Assembly: GCF_000479045.1 (NCBI RefSeq)
Contig: NZ_KI518214.1
Location: 42,919 to 106,918, forward strand
Direction: 5' to 3'
Origin: Cetobacterium somerae ATCC BAA-474
GTDB lineage: Bacteria; Fusobacteriota; Fusobacteriia; Fusobacteriales; Fusobacteriaceae
Length of the DNA stretch: 64,000 nt
Shown here in pieces: positions 33,610-42,500 of the stretch (its first letter is position 1; every line of letters starts with the position of its first letter). A program made the position numbers and the translations under genes. The notes below the pieces were generated by a model. The model was not told the DNA's origin, did no database searches, and was given only the letters and a program-made list of their open reading frames with translations.

Positions 33610-36214
33610 ATAAAATATAACTTATTCCAGCTCCAATTTTCCAAGAGTTATCTTTAGAAAATTCGTATAAATAACTTGTATATATAGAAAGTCCTGTTTG
33701 AAGTTCCCCAACTTTAACATTAATTCCAATTTCTTGAGAAAATCTATTTTTATTGTCTATATTAATAGCACCAGTTTCATTTCCCAAAGTTTGTACTTTA
33801 AATTTCATATTTTTATCAATATCATTTAAATCTTGTTTTAGATATCCAACTAAAGAAAGTTTAATTCCATAATTTTTAACAGCAAAATCTTTTCCCATCT
33901 CTCCACCAACGTAGAAAGTATTTAAGAAGCCATTTAATTTATCTAACTCAAGATTATATGTTCCATTGTGTTCATTAATATCTCTTTGAAATAATCCCAT
34001 TGATTGAAATTTTCCAATTGGTTCTAAATAGAATGAGTTCCAATTGAATAGTTTTGAGATTTTTCCCATTCCACCAACATAGAAAGTTTTTATTTTTGAG
34101 TTTAGAGTTTCATTGAAATTCACAGTTTTAATAGATGTTAAAGTATCATTATATTGAGAGTAATCAAATTGTATATTTCTATCTAAATCACCTCTAGAAT
34201 ATCCAAGGAATAAAGCTCCAAGTCCATTGAAATTATTTTTATTATAGTTTAAGTAACCAGTTCCTTGAAATAGATTGTCCTCTCTTTTTCCATAGTCATC
34301 TTTAAATTTATCATTTAATCTAGTATAGTTGAAAATCCAACCACTACTAAGAGAGGATAGTAAAGGGTAGTTTTTTCCAATGAAAAGACTATTTAGCTCT
34401 TGATTGTATCCAGCAATATTGTCATAACCACTCTTATTAACTTTTTCAAAAGAGTATCCAAAAATATATCTTTCTTTAGATAAAATTTTTGGAGTTTCAG
34501 TTAAGTGAGATAAGATATTGTTGTTTCCAAATTCAATAGCATCTCTTGTCTGATAAATAAGAGATGGAAAATATTCTCGACCAAAAATTTCATTTAAATA
34601 ATTTTGAAAAGAATTCCCATTTTTAGAAGATAGAATTATATCAAACAATCTGTCTTTAGATGTATTTTTAGAATCATAATAGATGTCTTGTAAATAATTA
34701 CCTAAAGGATCATCTGTAAGAAGAGAAAAGCTAAGTTTACTAAAAACAGCTTCATTCCCGTGAAGAATTAATTTATATCCATAAAGATTACTTTTTATCT
34801 CTTTAGCAGATTTTGTAAGAGTGTCATTTAAGGTAACCTTACTAATAAGATTATAATTATTTCCAATATAACTTTTTCCTAAATACATAGTTTTAATAGT
34901 AGGAGTAGAGGTATTAGTTACAATAGACCCTCCTTTTTCCATTACAAGATTTCCCCCATCGTATATAAGAGGTAAAGTATTTGTAGTTGGTTTAATAATT
35001 TTACCCCAGTTATGAAGAGTCCCTTTTCCATTTAATAAAATACCATTCTTATTTAAATTAACTACACCACTAGGTCCGTTTGTTCCCACAGCTGAATGAG
35101 AAAGCTGAAAGGCATAACTACCGTCAACATATATGTCTTTAGGAGCAGGGGGGTTAATATTAATAAGACCGAAATTTTTTAAAACAGTATTCTTTCCTCC
35201 ACTCATACCAGAATAACTTCTACCAGTTATATTGATAGTTCCATTATTTATAGCTTTTCCACCTTCTGAAACTCCCATACCACTTGAAGCAACATTATTT
35301 GGATTCTTTGCTGTATCATTCATGGTAATAGTTCCATTATTGATTATAGTTCCGTATGAAGAAAACATACCAAAATTAGTATTATAAGTTTTTATAACTC
35401 CATCGTTTATTGCAAGACCTTTACCATCTACACAAATTCCCACATTTCCATGAGTTATATCTATGATACCAGTGGTTGAATTTGTAAATTCTCCTTCACC
35501 GAATATTTGAGCACCCTCATATCCATTTCCAGATATAATTCCGTTATTGATTCCTTTTGTTTTACCATAGACTTCAAGACCTGTAGCATAATAAGAGTTA
35601 AGATTAATTTTTCCATTATTAATTCCTAAACCATCACTTATAACATTTATTCCATTTCCATAAAGTCCATTTATGTTGATATTCCCTTCGTTTATAACAG
35701 TCCCACCACCAGAAGCTTGCATTCCTGTAGTAGTTGTATTCCCAGGATTATTATTAACAGTTAAAGTATTTTTATTATAAAGAGTGTAGCCACTAAGAAT
35801 ACTACCCATTCCCACAGCATTGTTAGTGGTAATAGTAAGGTCTCCTTTTAAAGGTAGTTTGTCTGTGTATAAATTTTTTCCTGGATAGTAGAGTTTGTTA
35901 TAGAAGATGTATCCATTTTTAGGTGAGGCTGTAGCAGAACCAGAAGATGTAGGATTATCAATATCTGGGGTATTATCATGTTTTGGAGAGCTAGGATTTG
36001 GGGGTAAAACTGGGATTTTAGGCGGGGTAACAGGGGGAAGTGTAATAACTTTAGTTGACAACTTGAAATAGGAATTATCGATTTGACTCATAGGTCGAGT
36101 ATTGTCCTTAAAGTAATTATAATCTGACCAAAAGATGAGGCCACTCTGCTCTTGGGCAAAGGTGTTAGATGTCTGTAAAGTTAATGCAAGTAGTAAGAGA
36201 TTAAATTTTTTCAT
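33608..36214 (-). CDS. Autotransporter (type Va secretion) with outer-membrane barrel
   Basis: An 868-residue protein with a signal peptide (MKKFNLLLLALTLQTSNTFA), a Pro-rich linker near 60-75, and a passenger of short beta-helix-like repeats between about 100 and 440, recognisable by recurring INNGTI, INEGNI and INNGII cores. The last ~280 residues are a beta-barrel of alternating strands ending in GAGISYIL. It delivers its passenger to the cell surface; adhesion is a common role in fusobacteria but not demonstrable here. No serine protease motif seen. It is monocistronic, with AGGAGG before its ATG. Confidence 0.87.
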   Translation of the reverse strand: MKKFNLLLLALTLQTSNTFAQEQSGLIFWSDYNYFKDNTRPMSQIDNSYFKLSTKVITLPPVTPPKIPVLPPNPSSPKHDNTPDIDNPTSSGSATASPKNGYIFYNKLYYPGKNLYTDKLPLKGDLTITTNNAVGMGSILSGYTLYNKNTLTVNNNPGNTTTTGMQASGGGTVINEGNININGLYGNGINVISDGLGINNGKINLNSYYATGLEVYGKTKGINNGIISGNGYEGAQIFGEGEFTNSTTGIIDITHGNVGICVDGKGLAINDGVIKTYNTNFGMFSSYGTIINNGTITMNDTAKNPNNVASSGMGVSEGGKAINNGTINITGRSYSGMSGGKNTVLKNFGLININPPAPKDIYVDGSYAFQLSHSAVGTNGPSGVVNLNKNGILLNGKGTLHNWGKIIKPTTNTLPLIYDGGNLVMEKGGSIVTNTSTPTIKTMYLGKSYIGNNYNLISKVTLNDTLTKSAKEIKSNLYGYKLILHGNEAVFSKLSFSLLTDDPLGNYLQDIYYDSKNTSKDRLFDIILSSKNGNSFQNYLNEIFGREYFPSLIYQTRDAIEFGNNNILSHLTETPKILSKERYIFGYSFEKVNKSGYDNIAGYNQELNSLFIGKNYPLLSSLSSGWIFNYTRLNDKFKDDYGKREDNLFQGTGYLNYNKNNFNGLGALFLGYSRGDLDRNIQFDYSQYNDTLTSIKTVNFNETLNSKIKTFYVGGMGKISKLFNWNSFYLEPIGKFQSMGLFQRDINEHNGTYNLELDKLNGFLNTFYVGGEMGKDFAVKNYGIKLSLVGYLKQDLNDIDKNMKFKVQTLGNETGAINIDNKNRFSQEIGINVKVGELQTGLSIYTSYLYEFSKDNSWKIGAGISYIL

Positions 36215-36319
36215 AACTTTTCCTCCTAATGAATAAAATATTGTGCACTATTTAACAAAAGGTACTATACATAGAAAATAATTCAATTCCTTCTTTTTGT
36301 TCAAAAAATTATGAAGAAA

Positions 36320-36350
36320 ATAAAAAAAGAGTTAGAATAACTAACTCTTT
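36320..36350 (-). terminator. Terminator overlapping the MATE stop codon
   Basis: AAGAGTTAG / CTAACTCTT (36327-36349), nine base pairs, with the T run to its left for leftward transcription. The stop codon of the MATE gene (36341-36343) is part of the stem. Confidence 0.8.
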
Positions 36351-37690
36351 AATGGGTTTTTATAAAATTTATTTCGATATATTTTAATAAATATAGCTGC
36401 TTCAACAGTCCACTGAAGTGATGTAATCCACCAAAAATATGTTACAGGCATTCTTTTTAGATAGATAAAATAATACATTAAAGGTAATCTTATACACCAG
36501 TTGCAAAATAAAACTATTCTAAATGGCGTTTTAGTATCTCCCATTCCTTTAAGGGAACCTGAAAGAACCATATCAATAGCTGTTGGAATCTGTTGAATAG
36601 ATCCAATCATAAGGCAGGCAGCACCAAGAGCGATAACCTCAACTTCATCACTTTTTATAAATAATCTTACTAAGTTTTCAGAGAAAAATAGAAAGACCAA
36701 AGAGAAGAATCCCATGACAATACAGGCTAGAAGTAAGGATGTATTAGCATATTCTCTGGCACCTTTTAAATCTTTTTCTCCTATACTATGCCCGACCAAA
36801 GAAACTGCTGAAATAGCAAATCCCCAACCTGGCATAAAAGAGATACTTTCAATGGTTACAGAGATTTGATTAGCAGAAAAAGCCAAACTTCCAAGTTTCA
36901 TAACCATCATAACGCTTAAAAGTCTTACAATACTAAAAGCTCCTTCTTGTAGTCCAGATGGAACAGCTAAATCAACAAGTTCTTTTAAGTAATTAAAGTT
37001 AACTTTACCTTTTAAAGATATTTTAAATGGTAGCTTTTTAAGTTGACTTAAAATAAATAAAAATGCACAGACGTTTCCAATTGTAGTAGCAATGGCAGCT
37101 CCTTCAACTCCTAGTTCAGGAAAGCCAAATTTTCCAAATATAAGTGCATAATCTAGAGAAAGATTCACAATATTTAAAATAGCAGCTCCATAAAGTGGAG
37201 TTTTAGTATTTTTACATCCACGGAAAACACCATTTAAAAGGTTTGTAACCATATTAAAGAAAAGTCCAATAGAACAAATCCTCATATATCTATAACCTAA
37301 AGTTAATACATCCCCTTTAGCTCCTGCTAAACTTAATATATTTTTTGAAAAAATAAAAAATATTAAAAAGACAAGAACAGCAATAACTCCACCAATTTTG
37401 ACTCCTAAATCAGCCATATCTTCAGCTTTTTTATGTTCTCTAGCTCCAAGACAACGAGCTACGATAGATGTTATAGATATAGATAATCCCATAGCAATTA
37501 AGATATTAATAAAAGTATACATAATTTCAGAACTAAAACCAACAGCAGAAACAGAGATTTGTCCGCCGTGCTTTCCAACCATAAGTGTGTCAAAAACCCA
37601 GATTAACATATAGAGTATCATTTCACCAACAGCGGGAATAGCTAATTTTATAATCTCTTTTGACCGATTTAAAAATGCACTTTTAATCAT
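36341..37690 (-). CDS. MATE-family efflux transporter
   Basis: A 449-residue, 12-helix membrane protein with the MATE twofold repeat: PAVGEMILYMLIWVFDTLMVGKHGG near 18-42 in the first half and LAVPSGLQEGAFSIVRLLSVMMVMKLG near 243-270 in the second, with GDTKTPFRI late. It exports cationic drugs or metabolites with Na+ or H+. Substrate unknown. AGGGGAG precedes the ATG. Confidence 0.9.
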   Translation of the reverse strand: MIKSAFLNRSKEIIKLAIPAVGEMILYMLIWVFDTLMVGKHGGQISVSAVGFSSEIMYTFINILIAMGLSISITSIVARCLGAREHKKAEDMADLGVKIGGVIAVLVFLIFFIFSKNILSLAGAKGDVLTLGYRYMRICSIGLFFNMVTNLLNGVFRGCKNTKTPLYGAAILNIVNLSLDYALIFGKFGFPELGVEGAAIATTIGNVCAFLFILSQLKKLPFKISLKGKVNFNYLKELVDLAVPSGLQEGAFSIVRLLSVMMVMKLGSLAFSANQISVTIESISFMPGWGFAISAVSLVGHSIGEKDLKGAREYANTSLLLACIVMGFFSLVFLFFSENLVRLFIKSDEVEVIALGAACLMIGSIQQIPTAIDMVLSGSLKGMGDTKTPFRIVLFCNWCIRLPLMYYFIYLKRMPVTYFWWITSLQWTVEAAIFIKIYRNKFYKNPLKS

Positions 37691-37761
37691 AAAAATTCAC
37701 TCCCCTTAACTTATATAAAGTTCCTAGATTCTATCATAAAGGTTATGTAAAAGTCAAAAAT

Positions 37762-37790
37762 TTGCAAAACAGACAAAAATTGAGTATAAT
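37762..37790 (+). promoter_or_regulatory. Promoter of the NlpC/P60 gene
   Basis: TTGCAA (37762-37767), 17-base spacer, TATAAT (37785-37790), with the predicted start near 37797, about 39 bases from the ATG. Confidence 0.7.
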
Positions 37791-37835
37791 ATATTAATTA
37801 CAAAAATAACAAATACAAAAAGACAGGAGATGATT

Positions 37836-38354
37836 ATGGGGAAAAGATTAATAAAATTGTTTACCTTTTTCATACTTGCCTTTAGTTTTATAACATCAGA
37901 GGTTCATGCATTAAGTTTTACTAAACCAAAGGTCGTAGAAAAAATTGAAGTGGATGAGGAGATTTTAAATCAGAAAAAAGAATATATAAAAAGTACTAAA
38001 ATAACTGATTTCTATTCAAGTTGGCGTGGGACTAGATATCGTTATGGAGGAACAACAAAAAAGGGAGTTGATTGCTCAGCACTTATGCAACATCTGTATA
38101 AAGAGCAATTTGATGTGGAGCTGCCTAGAACAACACTTACTCAGGTTCAAATTGGAGAGCAAGTTGTTGGAAATAGAGAAAATTGGAAAGTAGGAGATCT
38201 TATTTTCTTTAAAATGAATAGTAGAATAAAACACGTTGGTGTATATATAGGAAATAATAAGTTTGTTCATGCAGGAAGAACTACAGGAGTTACAATATCT
38301 GAGTATGATAGCTACTGGGCTAAAAGATTCTGGCAAACAAGAAGAGTAATATAG
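37836..38354 (+). CDS. Exported NlpC/P60 cysteine peptidase
   Basis: A 172-residue cell-wall hydrolase with a signal peptide (to about residue 25) and one NlpC/P60 domain. Catalytic Cys80 is in GVDCSALMQHLY, the catalytic His in KHVGVYIG and the third polar residue, also His, in FVHAGRTTG. The fold cuts peptidoglycan peptides, usually D-Glu-DAP bonds. The ATG at 37836 lies six bases after AGGAG; an earlier ATG at 37830 abuts that site. Confidence 0.88.
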   Translation: MGKRLIKLFTFFILAFSFITSEVHALSFTKPKVVEKIEVDEEILNQKKEYIKSTKITDFYSSWRGTRYRYGGTTKKGVDCSALMQHLYKEQFDVELPRTTLTQVQIGEQVVGNRENWKVGDLIFFKMNSRIKHVGVYIGNNKFVHAGRTTGVTISEYDSYWAKRFWQTRRVI

Positions 38355-38355
38355 C

Positions 38356-38392
38356 AAAAAGCTGAGTTTATTTTAGAACTCAGCTTTTTAAT
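38356..38392. terminator. Bidirectional terminator
   Basis: AAAAGCTGAGTT / AACTCAGCTTTT stem with an eight-base loop between two convergent genes, with A and T runs on the outer sides. Confidence 0.85.
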
Positions 38393-39238
38393 TTAATTAG
38401 CATTATTAATGCACAATCCATCATATGCAACAGAGATATTAAAATCTAAAGATTTCATAAGCTTTTGAATCTCTTCATGAGTTTTTTTAGGATCATGACC
38501 AAAGTGTGTAACAGTTATTGGAGTTTTAGAATCGATACAGTTAAAATCTTTCAATCTATTCAAAACCATATTTAGTGTAAAAATATCAAGATGGTCTGAG
38601 TTATCCTTTTGAAAATCTAAAAAAGTACATTCAATAACAATATCATCAAATTTAAAGTTTTTCAAAAATTCAAATGTCTTTAAAGAGTAGATACCAGTAT
38701 CAGAAGCATGTAGTCTAGTAAAATTTTCATGTTTTATTATAAAGTTTGTACCATGCTCACCACTGTTTAAACCTGTATGTTTAGCTTCAATAGGTATAAT
38801 TTCAAAATCTTCAATAGTAAAAGGAGTATAGTAGCTCATAGGAATTATATTGAGATGACCTATTTTTTCTTGAAGATTTTTTTGATGCTTAGGTTTTATT
38901 GCTATTTTAATCTGCTCTTTTAGCCACATTTCAGATGAACTATTAACATATATATTCATAGGATTTTTAATTTTTATAAGCTCTTGTATATCCAAATGAT
39001 CATTGTGAGTATGAGATAGAAGAACACCTTTGATTTTACTAAAATCTATACTGTTTTCTAAAATCTGAGTTCTAATATCAGGTGAAAAGTCTAATAGTAT
39101 TTTATCCCCCAATAAAAAAGTTGACCTTTTACGAATATTTTTCCCTTTGAGTTCTCTTAAAGAGTTACAATACTCACATGAACAAAATACATCAGGAAGT
39201 CCATTTGCAGACCCTGTTCCTAAAAAAATAGTTTTCAT
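38393..39238 (-). CDS. PhnP-like metallo-beta-lactamase-fold phosphodiesterase
   Basis: A 281-residue cytosolic MBL-fold enzyme. It has an N-terminal Cys cluster (FCSCEYC) that binds a structural zinc in PhnP, the metal motif HTHNDHLD near 78-85, and later metal ligands in EAKHTG, ASDTG and THFGHD. E. coli PhnP opens 5-phosphoribosyl 1,2-cyclic phosphate formed by C-P lyase. Here no C-P lyase genes are present, so a related cyclic phosphodiester is more likely. It is the last gene of the phosphatase/PhnDCEE operon, two bases from the permease gene. Confidence 0.8.
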   Translation of the reverse strand: MKTIFLGTGSANGLPDVFCSCEYCNSLRELKGKNIRKRSTFLLGDKILLDFSPDIRTQILENSIDFSKIKGVLLSHTHNDHLDIQELIKIKNPMNIYVNSSSEMWLKEQIKIAIKPKHQKNLQEKIGHLNIIPMSYYTPFTIEDFEIIPIEAKHTGLNSGEHGTNFIIKHENFTRLHASDTGIYSLKTFEFLKNFKFDDIVIECTFLDFQKDNSDHLDIFTLNMVLNRLKDFNCIDSKTPITVTHFGHDPKKTHEEIQKLMKSLDFNISVAYDGLCINNAN

Positions 39239-39240
39239 TT

Positions 39241-40044
39241 TTAACCTCTCTCTGTATAAGTTTTTAGTAGTGAACCTAACCGCTCTACAGAAACTGATAT
39301 AATCATTAAAACAATTAAAGCAGTTCCAGCAGCGTTAAAATCATAAGACTTTATAAATTTTGAGATTATGTAACCTATTCCCCCAGCACCAACAACTCCT
39401 ATAATAGATGATTGTGCCATATTAGATTCAAATCTCAGTGCAGTCCATCCAGTAATAACTCTTTTTATATTTGGAAGTATTGCAGCTTTCATAATATTTA
39501 ACCAAGATGCACCAGTAGCTTTAATGGCTAAAATACTTTCCTCTCCTAAATCCTCAATAGATTGAAAGTAAGCCTTAGTGAGATAAGCTACTGTATGAAC
39601 AGAAAGTCCTAGAATTCCTGAAAAAGGTCCAAGACCAACAGATGAAACAAATATAACAGCCCAGATTAAAGAGGGTACTGCTCTAATAAAAGATATATAT
39701 GACTTTATAGCTAAAGATAGTGGTTTCCAAGGTGCTGTATTAGAAGCTGTTAAAAAAGCTAGGGGAACAGAGAAAACAACTCCTACTAAGGTAGCCATAA
39801 AAGCTATTTCAAAAGATTCCCAAACAGCAATTAAAACAAACTTAAAAACAGAGGCATCTGGTTTTCCAAACTCCAAAAGAATATTTCCTAATTTATTTAA
39901 TCCTCTTGCAACTCTTCCAAAATCTAAGTTTAACTTAAAAAAAGATAGAAGGAATAAAATTGAGATTCCCAACATAATTTTATTTAAAAATTTATCATTT
40001 TTATGATCTTTTATTTTTATTTTTCCAAAATAGTTTTTTTTCAT
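39241..40044 (-). CDS. phnE: PhnE-type ABC transporter permease (second copy)
   Basis: A 267-residue inner-membrane permease with about six helices and the permease EAA-type motif in EESILAIKATGASWLNIMKAAILPNIKRVITGW (near 175-205). It forms the channel of a phosphate-ester, phosphite or phosphonate importer together with the other permease. Its ATG follows directly on the stop codon of that gene, so the two are translationally coupled. Having two PhnE proteins is a known variant in which they form a heterodimer. Confidence 0.87.
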   Translation of the reverse strand: MKKNYFGKIKIKDHKNDKFLNKIMLGISILFLLSFFKLNLDFGRVARGLNKLGNILLEFGKPDASVFKFVLIAVWESFEIAFMATLVGVVFSVPLAFLTASNTAPWKPLSLAIKSYISFIRAVPSLIWAVIFVSSVGLGPFSGILGLSVHTVAYLTKAYFQSIEDLGEESILAIKATGASWLNIMKAAILPNIKRVITGWTALRFESNMAQSSIIGVVGAGGIGYIISKFIKSYDFNAAGTALIVLMIISVSVERLGSLLKTYTERG

Positions 40045-40821
40045 TTAAATAATCCTCTTTCTTAAAATATTAGAGATGATTTCAGTTACAATAGCACAAA
40101 CTACAATTAAAAGAATCCCCATAGCAGCAGTGTTGTATTTCATTAAACTTAAGTTATTACTTATATACATACCGATTCCTCCAGCACCAACTAAGCCTAT
40201 TACAGCTGAAGAACGAATGTTACTTTCTAAAGAGTAGATAGTCCAAGAGATAAATCCAGGAATAGCTTGAGGAATAGCTCCAAATCTTATAACTTGAAGA
40301 TGAGACATTCCAGTAGCTTTTAAAGAACTTAGTAGCTCCAAATCAACTTCATCTATAGTTTCATAATAAAAACGAGTCATATCTCCAATGTTCCCAACAG
40401 TTAAAGCTATAATCCCAGTTGTTATACCAACACCAAAAGCGGGAACAAACATAAGCGCCCAGATTATATTGGGAATATTTCTTAAAACTGTGGCAAAACT
40501 TTTAACAAAATTTCTAATTGGTTTAAAATGCATAGTTTTTTCTGAACATAGAAAACCTAGAAAAAATGAGATAGCAGAGGAAAAAATTAATGAAACTATA
40601 GCTACACAAAATGTATCAAGTAGAGGTGTCATATAGTTATTATAACTTTTCCAATTTACAGGTAGCATCTCCTCAGTTATAAATGAAACTGCAGATGGAA
40701 GTTCAACTAAGAAAGATAAAAAAGAAAAATCCAACCTATAAGCTATAAAAAGATAGATAATAGAGATAACTCCTAAAGTAAAGATATCATTTTTATTAAA
40801 CATTTTTACCGTATATTTCAT
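40045..40821 (-). CDS. phnE: PhnE-type ABC transporter permease (first copy)
   Basis: A 258-residue permease, clearly homologous to the next gene: ELLSSLKATGMSHLQVIRFGAIPQAIPGF is its cytosolic coupling loop, and RSSAVIGLVGAGGIGMYI matches QSSIIGVVGAGGIGYII of the other copy. Its first 26 bases overlap the end of phnC, and its ribosome binding site GAGGAG lies inside phnC, which indicates coupled translation. Confidence 0.87.
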   Translation of the reverse strand: MKYTVKMFNKNDIFTLGVISIIYLFIAYRLDFSFLSFLVELPSAVSFITEEMLPVNWKSYNNYMTPLLDTFCVAIVSLIFSSAISFFLGFLCSEKTMHFKPIRNFVKSFATVLRNIPNIIWALMFVPAFGVGITTGIIALTVGNIGDMTRFYYETIDEVDLELLSSLKATGMSHLQVIRFGAIPQAIPGFISWTIYSLESNIRSSAVIGLVGAGGIGMYISNNLSLMKYNTAAMGILLIVVCAIVTEIISNILRKRII

Positions 40822-41545
40822 TGATAATCTCCTCTGTTAAATTTTCAGGAGTATTGTCAAATACTATAACTCCATTTTTCATTCCAATAATTCTAGTGGC
40901 ATAATTTTTAGCAAACTCAACTTGATGAAGATTTACAATACAAGTTATATTATCTTCAAGACAGATATTTTTCAATGTTTCCATAACAATTTCAGAAGAT
41001 TTTGGATCTAAACTTGCAATTGGTTCGTCAGCTAAAATTAGTTTTGGGTTTTGTGCAAGAGCTCTAGAGATTCCAACTCTTTGCTTTTGTCCTCCACTTA
41101 GTTCAGAAGCTTTTTTATAACAGTGTTCTTCAAGTCCTAGTCTTTTAAGAATATTTAAAGCTTTTGTTTTATCATTTTCAGAATAAAGTTCAAAGAATCC
41201 TTTAAAATCAGACATATATCCAAGTCTTCCATGAAGAACATTTTGAACAACAGATAGCCTTTCAATAAGATTATAATGTTGGAAAATCATTCCAATCTCT
41301 CTTCTCACTTTTCTTAGTTTTCCACCAGAAACTTTACAAATATCCTCTCCGTTAAAGATAACACTTCCACTACTAAGTGGATTCATAGCATTAATAGATC
41401 TTAAAAGTGTAGATTTACCAGCTCCAGAAGAACCTATAATAGCTACAAACTCCCCTTTTTTTATAGATAAGTTTATATTGTTAAGAGCTAAAAAGCTATT
41501 ATTATAGCTTTTAACTCCATCTTTTATAGTTATAATATTATTCAT
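40796..41545 (-). CDS. phnC: PhnC-type ABC transporter ATP-binding protein
   Basis: A 249-residue ABC ATPase that drives the PhnDCEE importer. Walker A is GSSGAGKSTLLRS (residues ~38-50), the signature is LSGGQKQRVGISRAL and Walker B LILADEP, with the switch His in NLHQVEFA. The stretch HYNLIERLSVVQNVLHGRLG between Walker A and the signature is characteristic of phosphonate-type ATPases. Ends within the permease gene behind it. Confidence 0.92.
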   Translation of the reverse strand: MNNIITIKDGVKSYNNSFLALNNINLSIKKGEFVAIIGSSGAGKSTLLRSINAMNPLSSGSVIFNGEDICKVSGGKLRKVRREIGMIFQHYNLIERLSVVQNVLHGRLGYMSDFKGFFELYSENDKTKALNILKRLGLEEHCYKKASELSGGQKQRVGISRALAQNPKLILADEPIASLDPKSSEIVMETLKNICLEDNITCIVNLHQVEFAKNYATRIIGMKNGVIVFDNTPENLTEEIINEIYGKNV

Positions 41546-41560
41546 ATATACCCCCTAAAA

Positions 41561-42481
41561 TTAATCCTCTTTTATCTCTGTTAAATTAAGATTTTTCATA
41601 ACTTGTCCAATTATTTTAAAGTTTTCTTTTGTAACTTTAATGTGTTGCTCTCCATTTTTCTTTCCGTAAAAATTTTCCATGAAGAACTTATCATTGTAGT
41701 TTAAGAAAAAGTTTTGTAGCTTTTCTTTTAAATCTTGTGGCATACTTTCTTGTACTAACCAAAGATTATCTGGAATAACTGAGCTTTTGTATATAATTTT
41801 GTGGTTGTCCTCTGTAAAAAACTTTCTATTTTTTACATATGAGTTAGATGAGATAACTCCAATATCTGCATCTTTATCTAAAAGAGCTCTAACAGTATTT
41901 GTTGTAGAACCAGTTTCGTAAGGTTTAAACTTAATAGTAAAGTCATTAGAATCTTTAATTATTCCACTTGTAATAAGATCATTTACAGGCCACAAATATG
42001 TAGAGCCTGAAGATTGTTTTGTATAAGCAAAAGTGTAGGGACTCTTTGGATTTATCAAATCTTTTTCACTGAACTCATTTATATTTGTATCTGGTCTAGT
42101 TAAAAAATATGAAAACTTTCCCCAATTTTCTAATTTTCCATCTTTAGCAAAAGAAACTAAAGGTTCAATTTGAGATTTAGTAGCAGCCATAAAATATGGC
42201 ATAGCTCCTGTATAAGCTACATCAGTTCTATTTTTTTTAGCTTTTAAAGATTCAGTTAAAGCCATATCAGATGATGGTTCGAACCATTCAACTTTCATCC
42301 CAACGGCATTTTCAAGATCTTTTAAAAATTTATCTTTAGCTACAACTTTAGACTCTAAATCCTCATCAATTCCAAAGGCGATAACAAGTTTTTTCTCTTT
42401 TACCTCCTCTTTTCCACACCCTGTTAAAAAAAGTCCAGTACCAAGTAACCCCAGTGTAAACAATCTATTTAAAGTTTTCAA
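41561..42481 (-). CDS. phnD: PhnD-type phosphonate/phosphite/phosphate-ester binding lipoprotein
   Basis: A 306-residue substrate-binding protein, anchored by a lipobox (LFLTGC, Cys22). The mature part follows the PhnD fold: WFEPSSDMALTESLKAKKNRTDVAYTGAMPYFMA near 65-100, and KQSSGSTYLWPVNDLI near 155. It captures the substrate outside the inner membrane for PhnCEE. The ligand could be a phosphonate, phosphite or an organophosphate; nothing in the sequence decides this. Nineteen bases downstream of the phosphatase gene. Confidence 0.88.
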   Translation of the reverse strand: MKTLNRLFTLGLLGTGLFLTGCGKEEVKEKKLVIAFGIDEDLESKVVAKDKFLKDLENAVGMKVEWFEPSSDMALTESLKAKKNRTDVAYTGAMPYFMAATKSQIEPLVSFAKDGKLENWGKFSYFLTRPDTNINEFSEKDLINPKSPYTFAYTKQSSGSTYLWPVNDLITSGIIKDSNDFTIKFKPYETGSTTNTVRALLDKDADIGVISSNSYVKNRKFFTEDNHKIIYKSSVIPDNLWLVQESMPQDLKEKLQNFFLNYNDKFFMENFYGKKNGEQHIKVTKENFKIIGQVMKNLNLTEIKED

Positions 42482-42500
42482 ATCTATACCCTCCCAAATT

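Noticed and set aside
34900..35900. Repeats that might be a CRISPR array or tandem DNA repeats
   Set aside because: The repetition is at protein level (short beta-helix units of the autotransporter passenger); DNA repeats are irregular and in frame.
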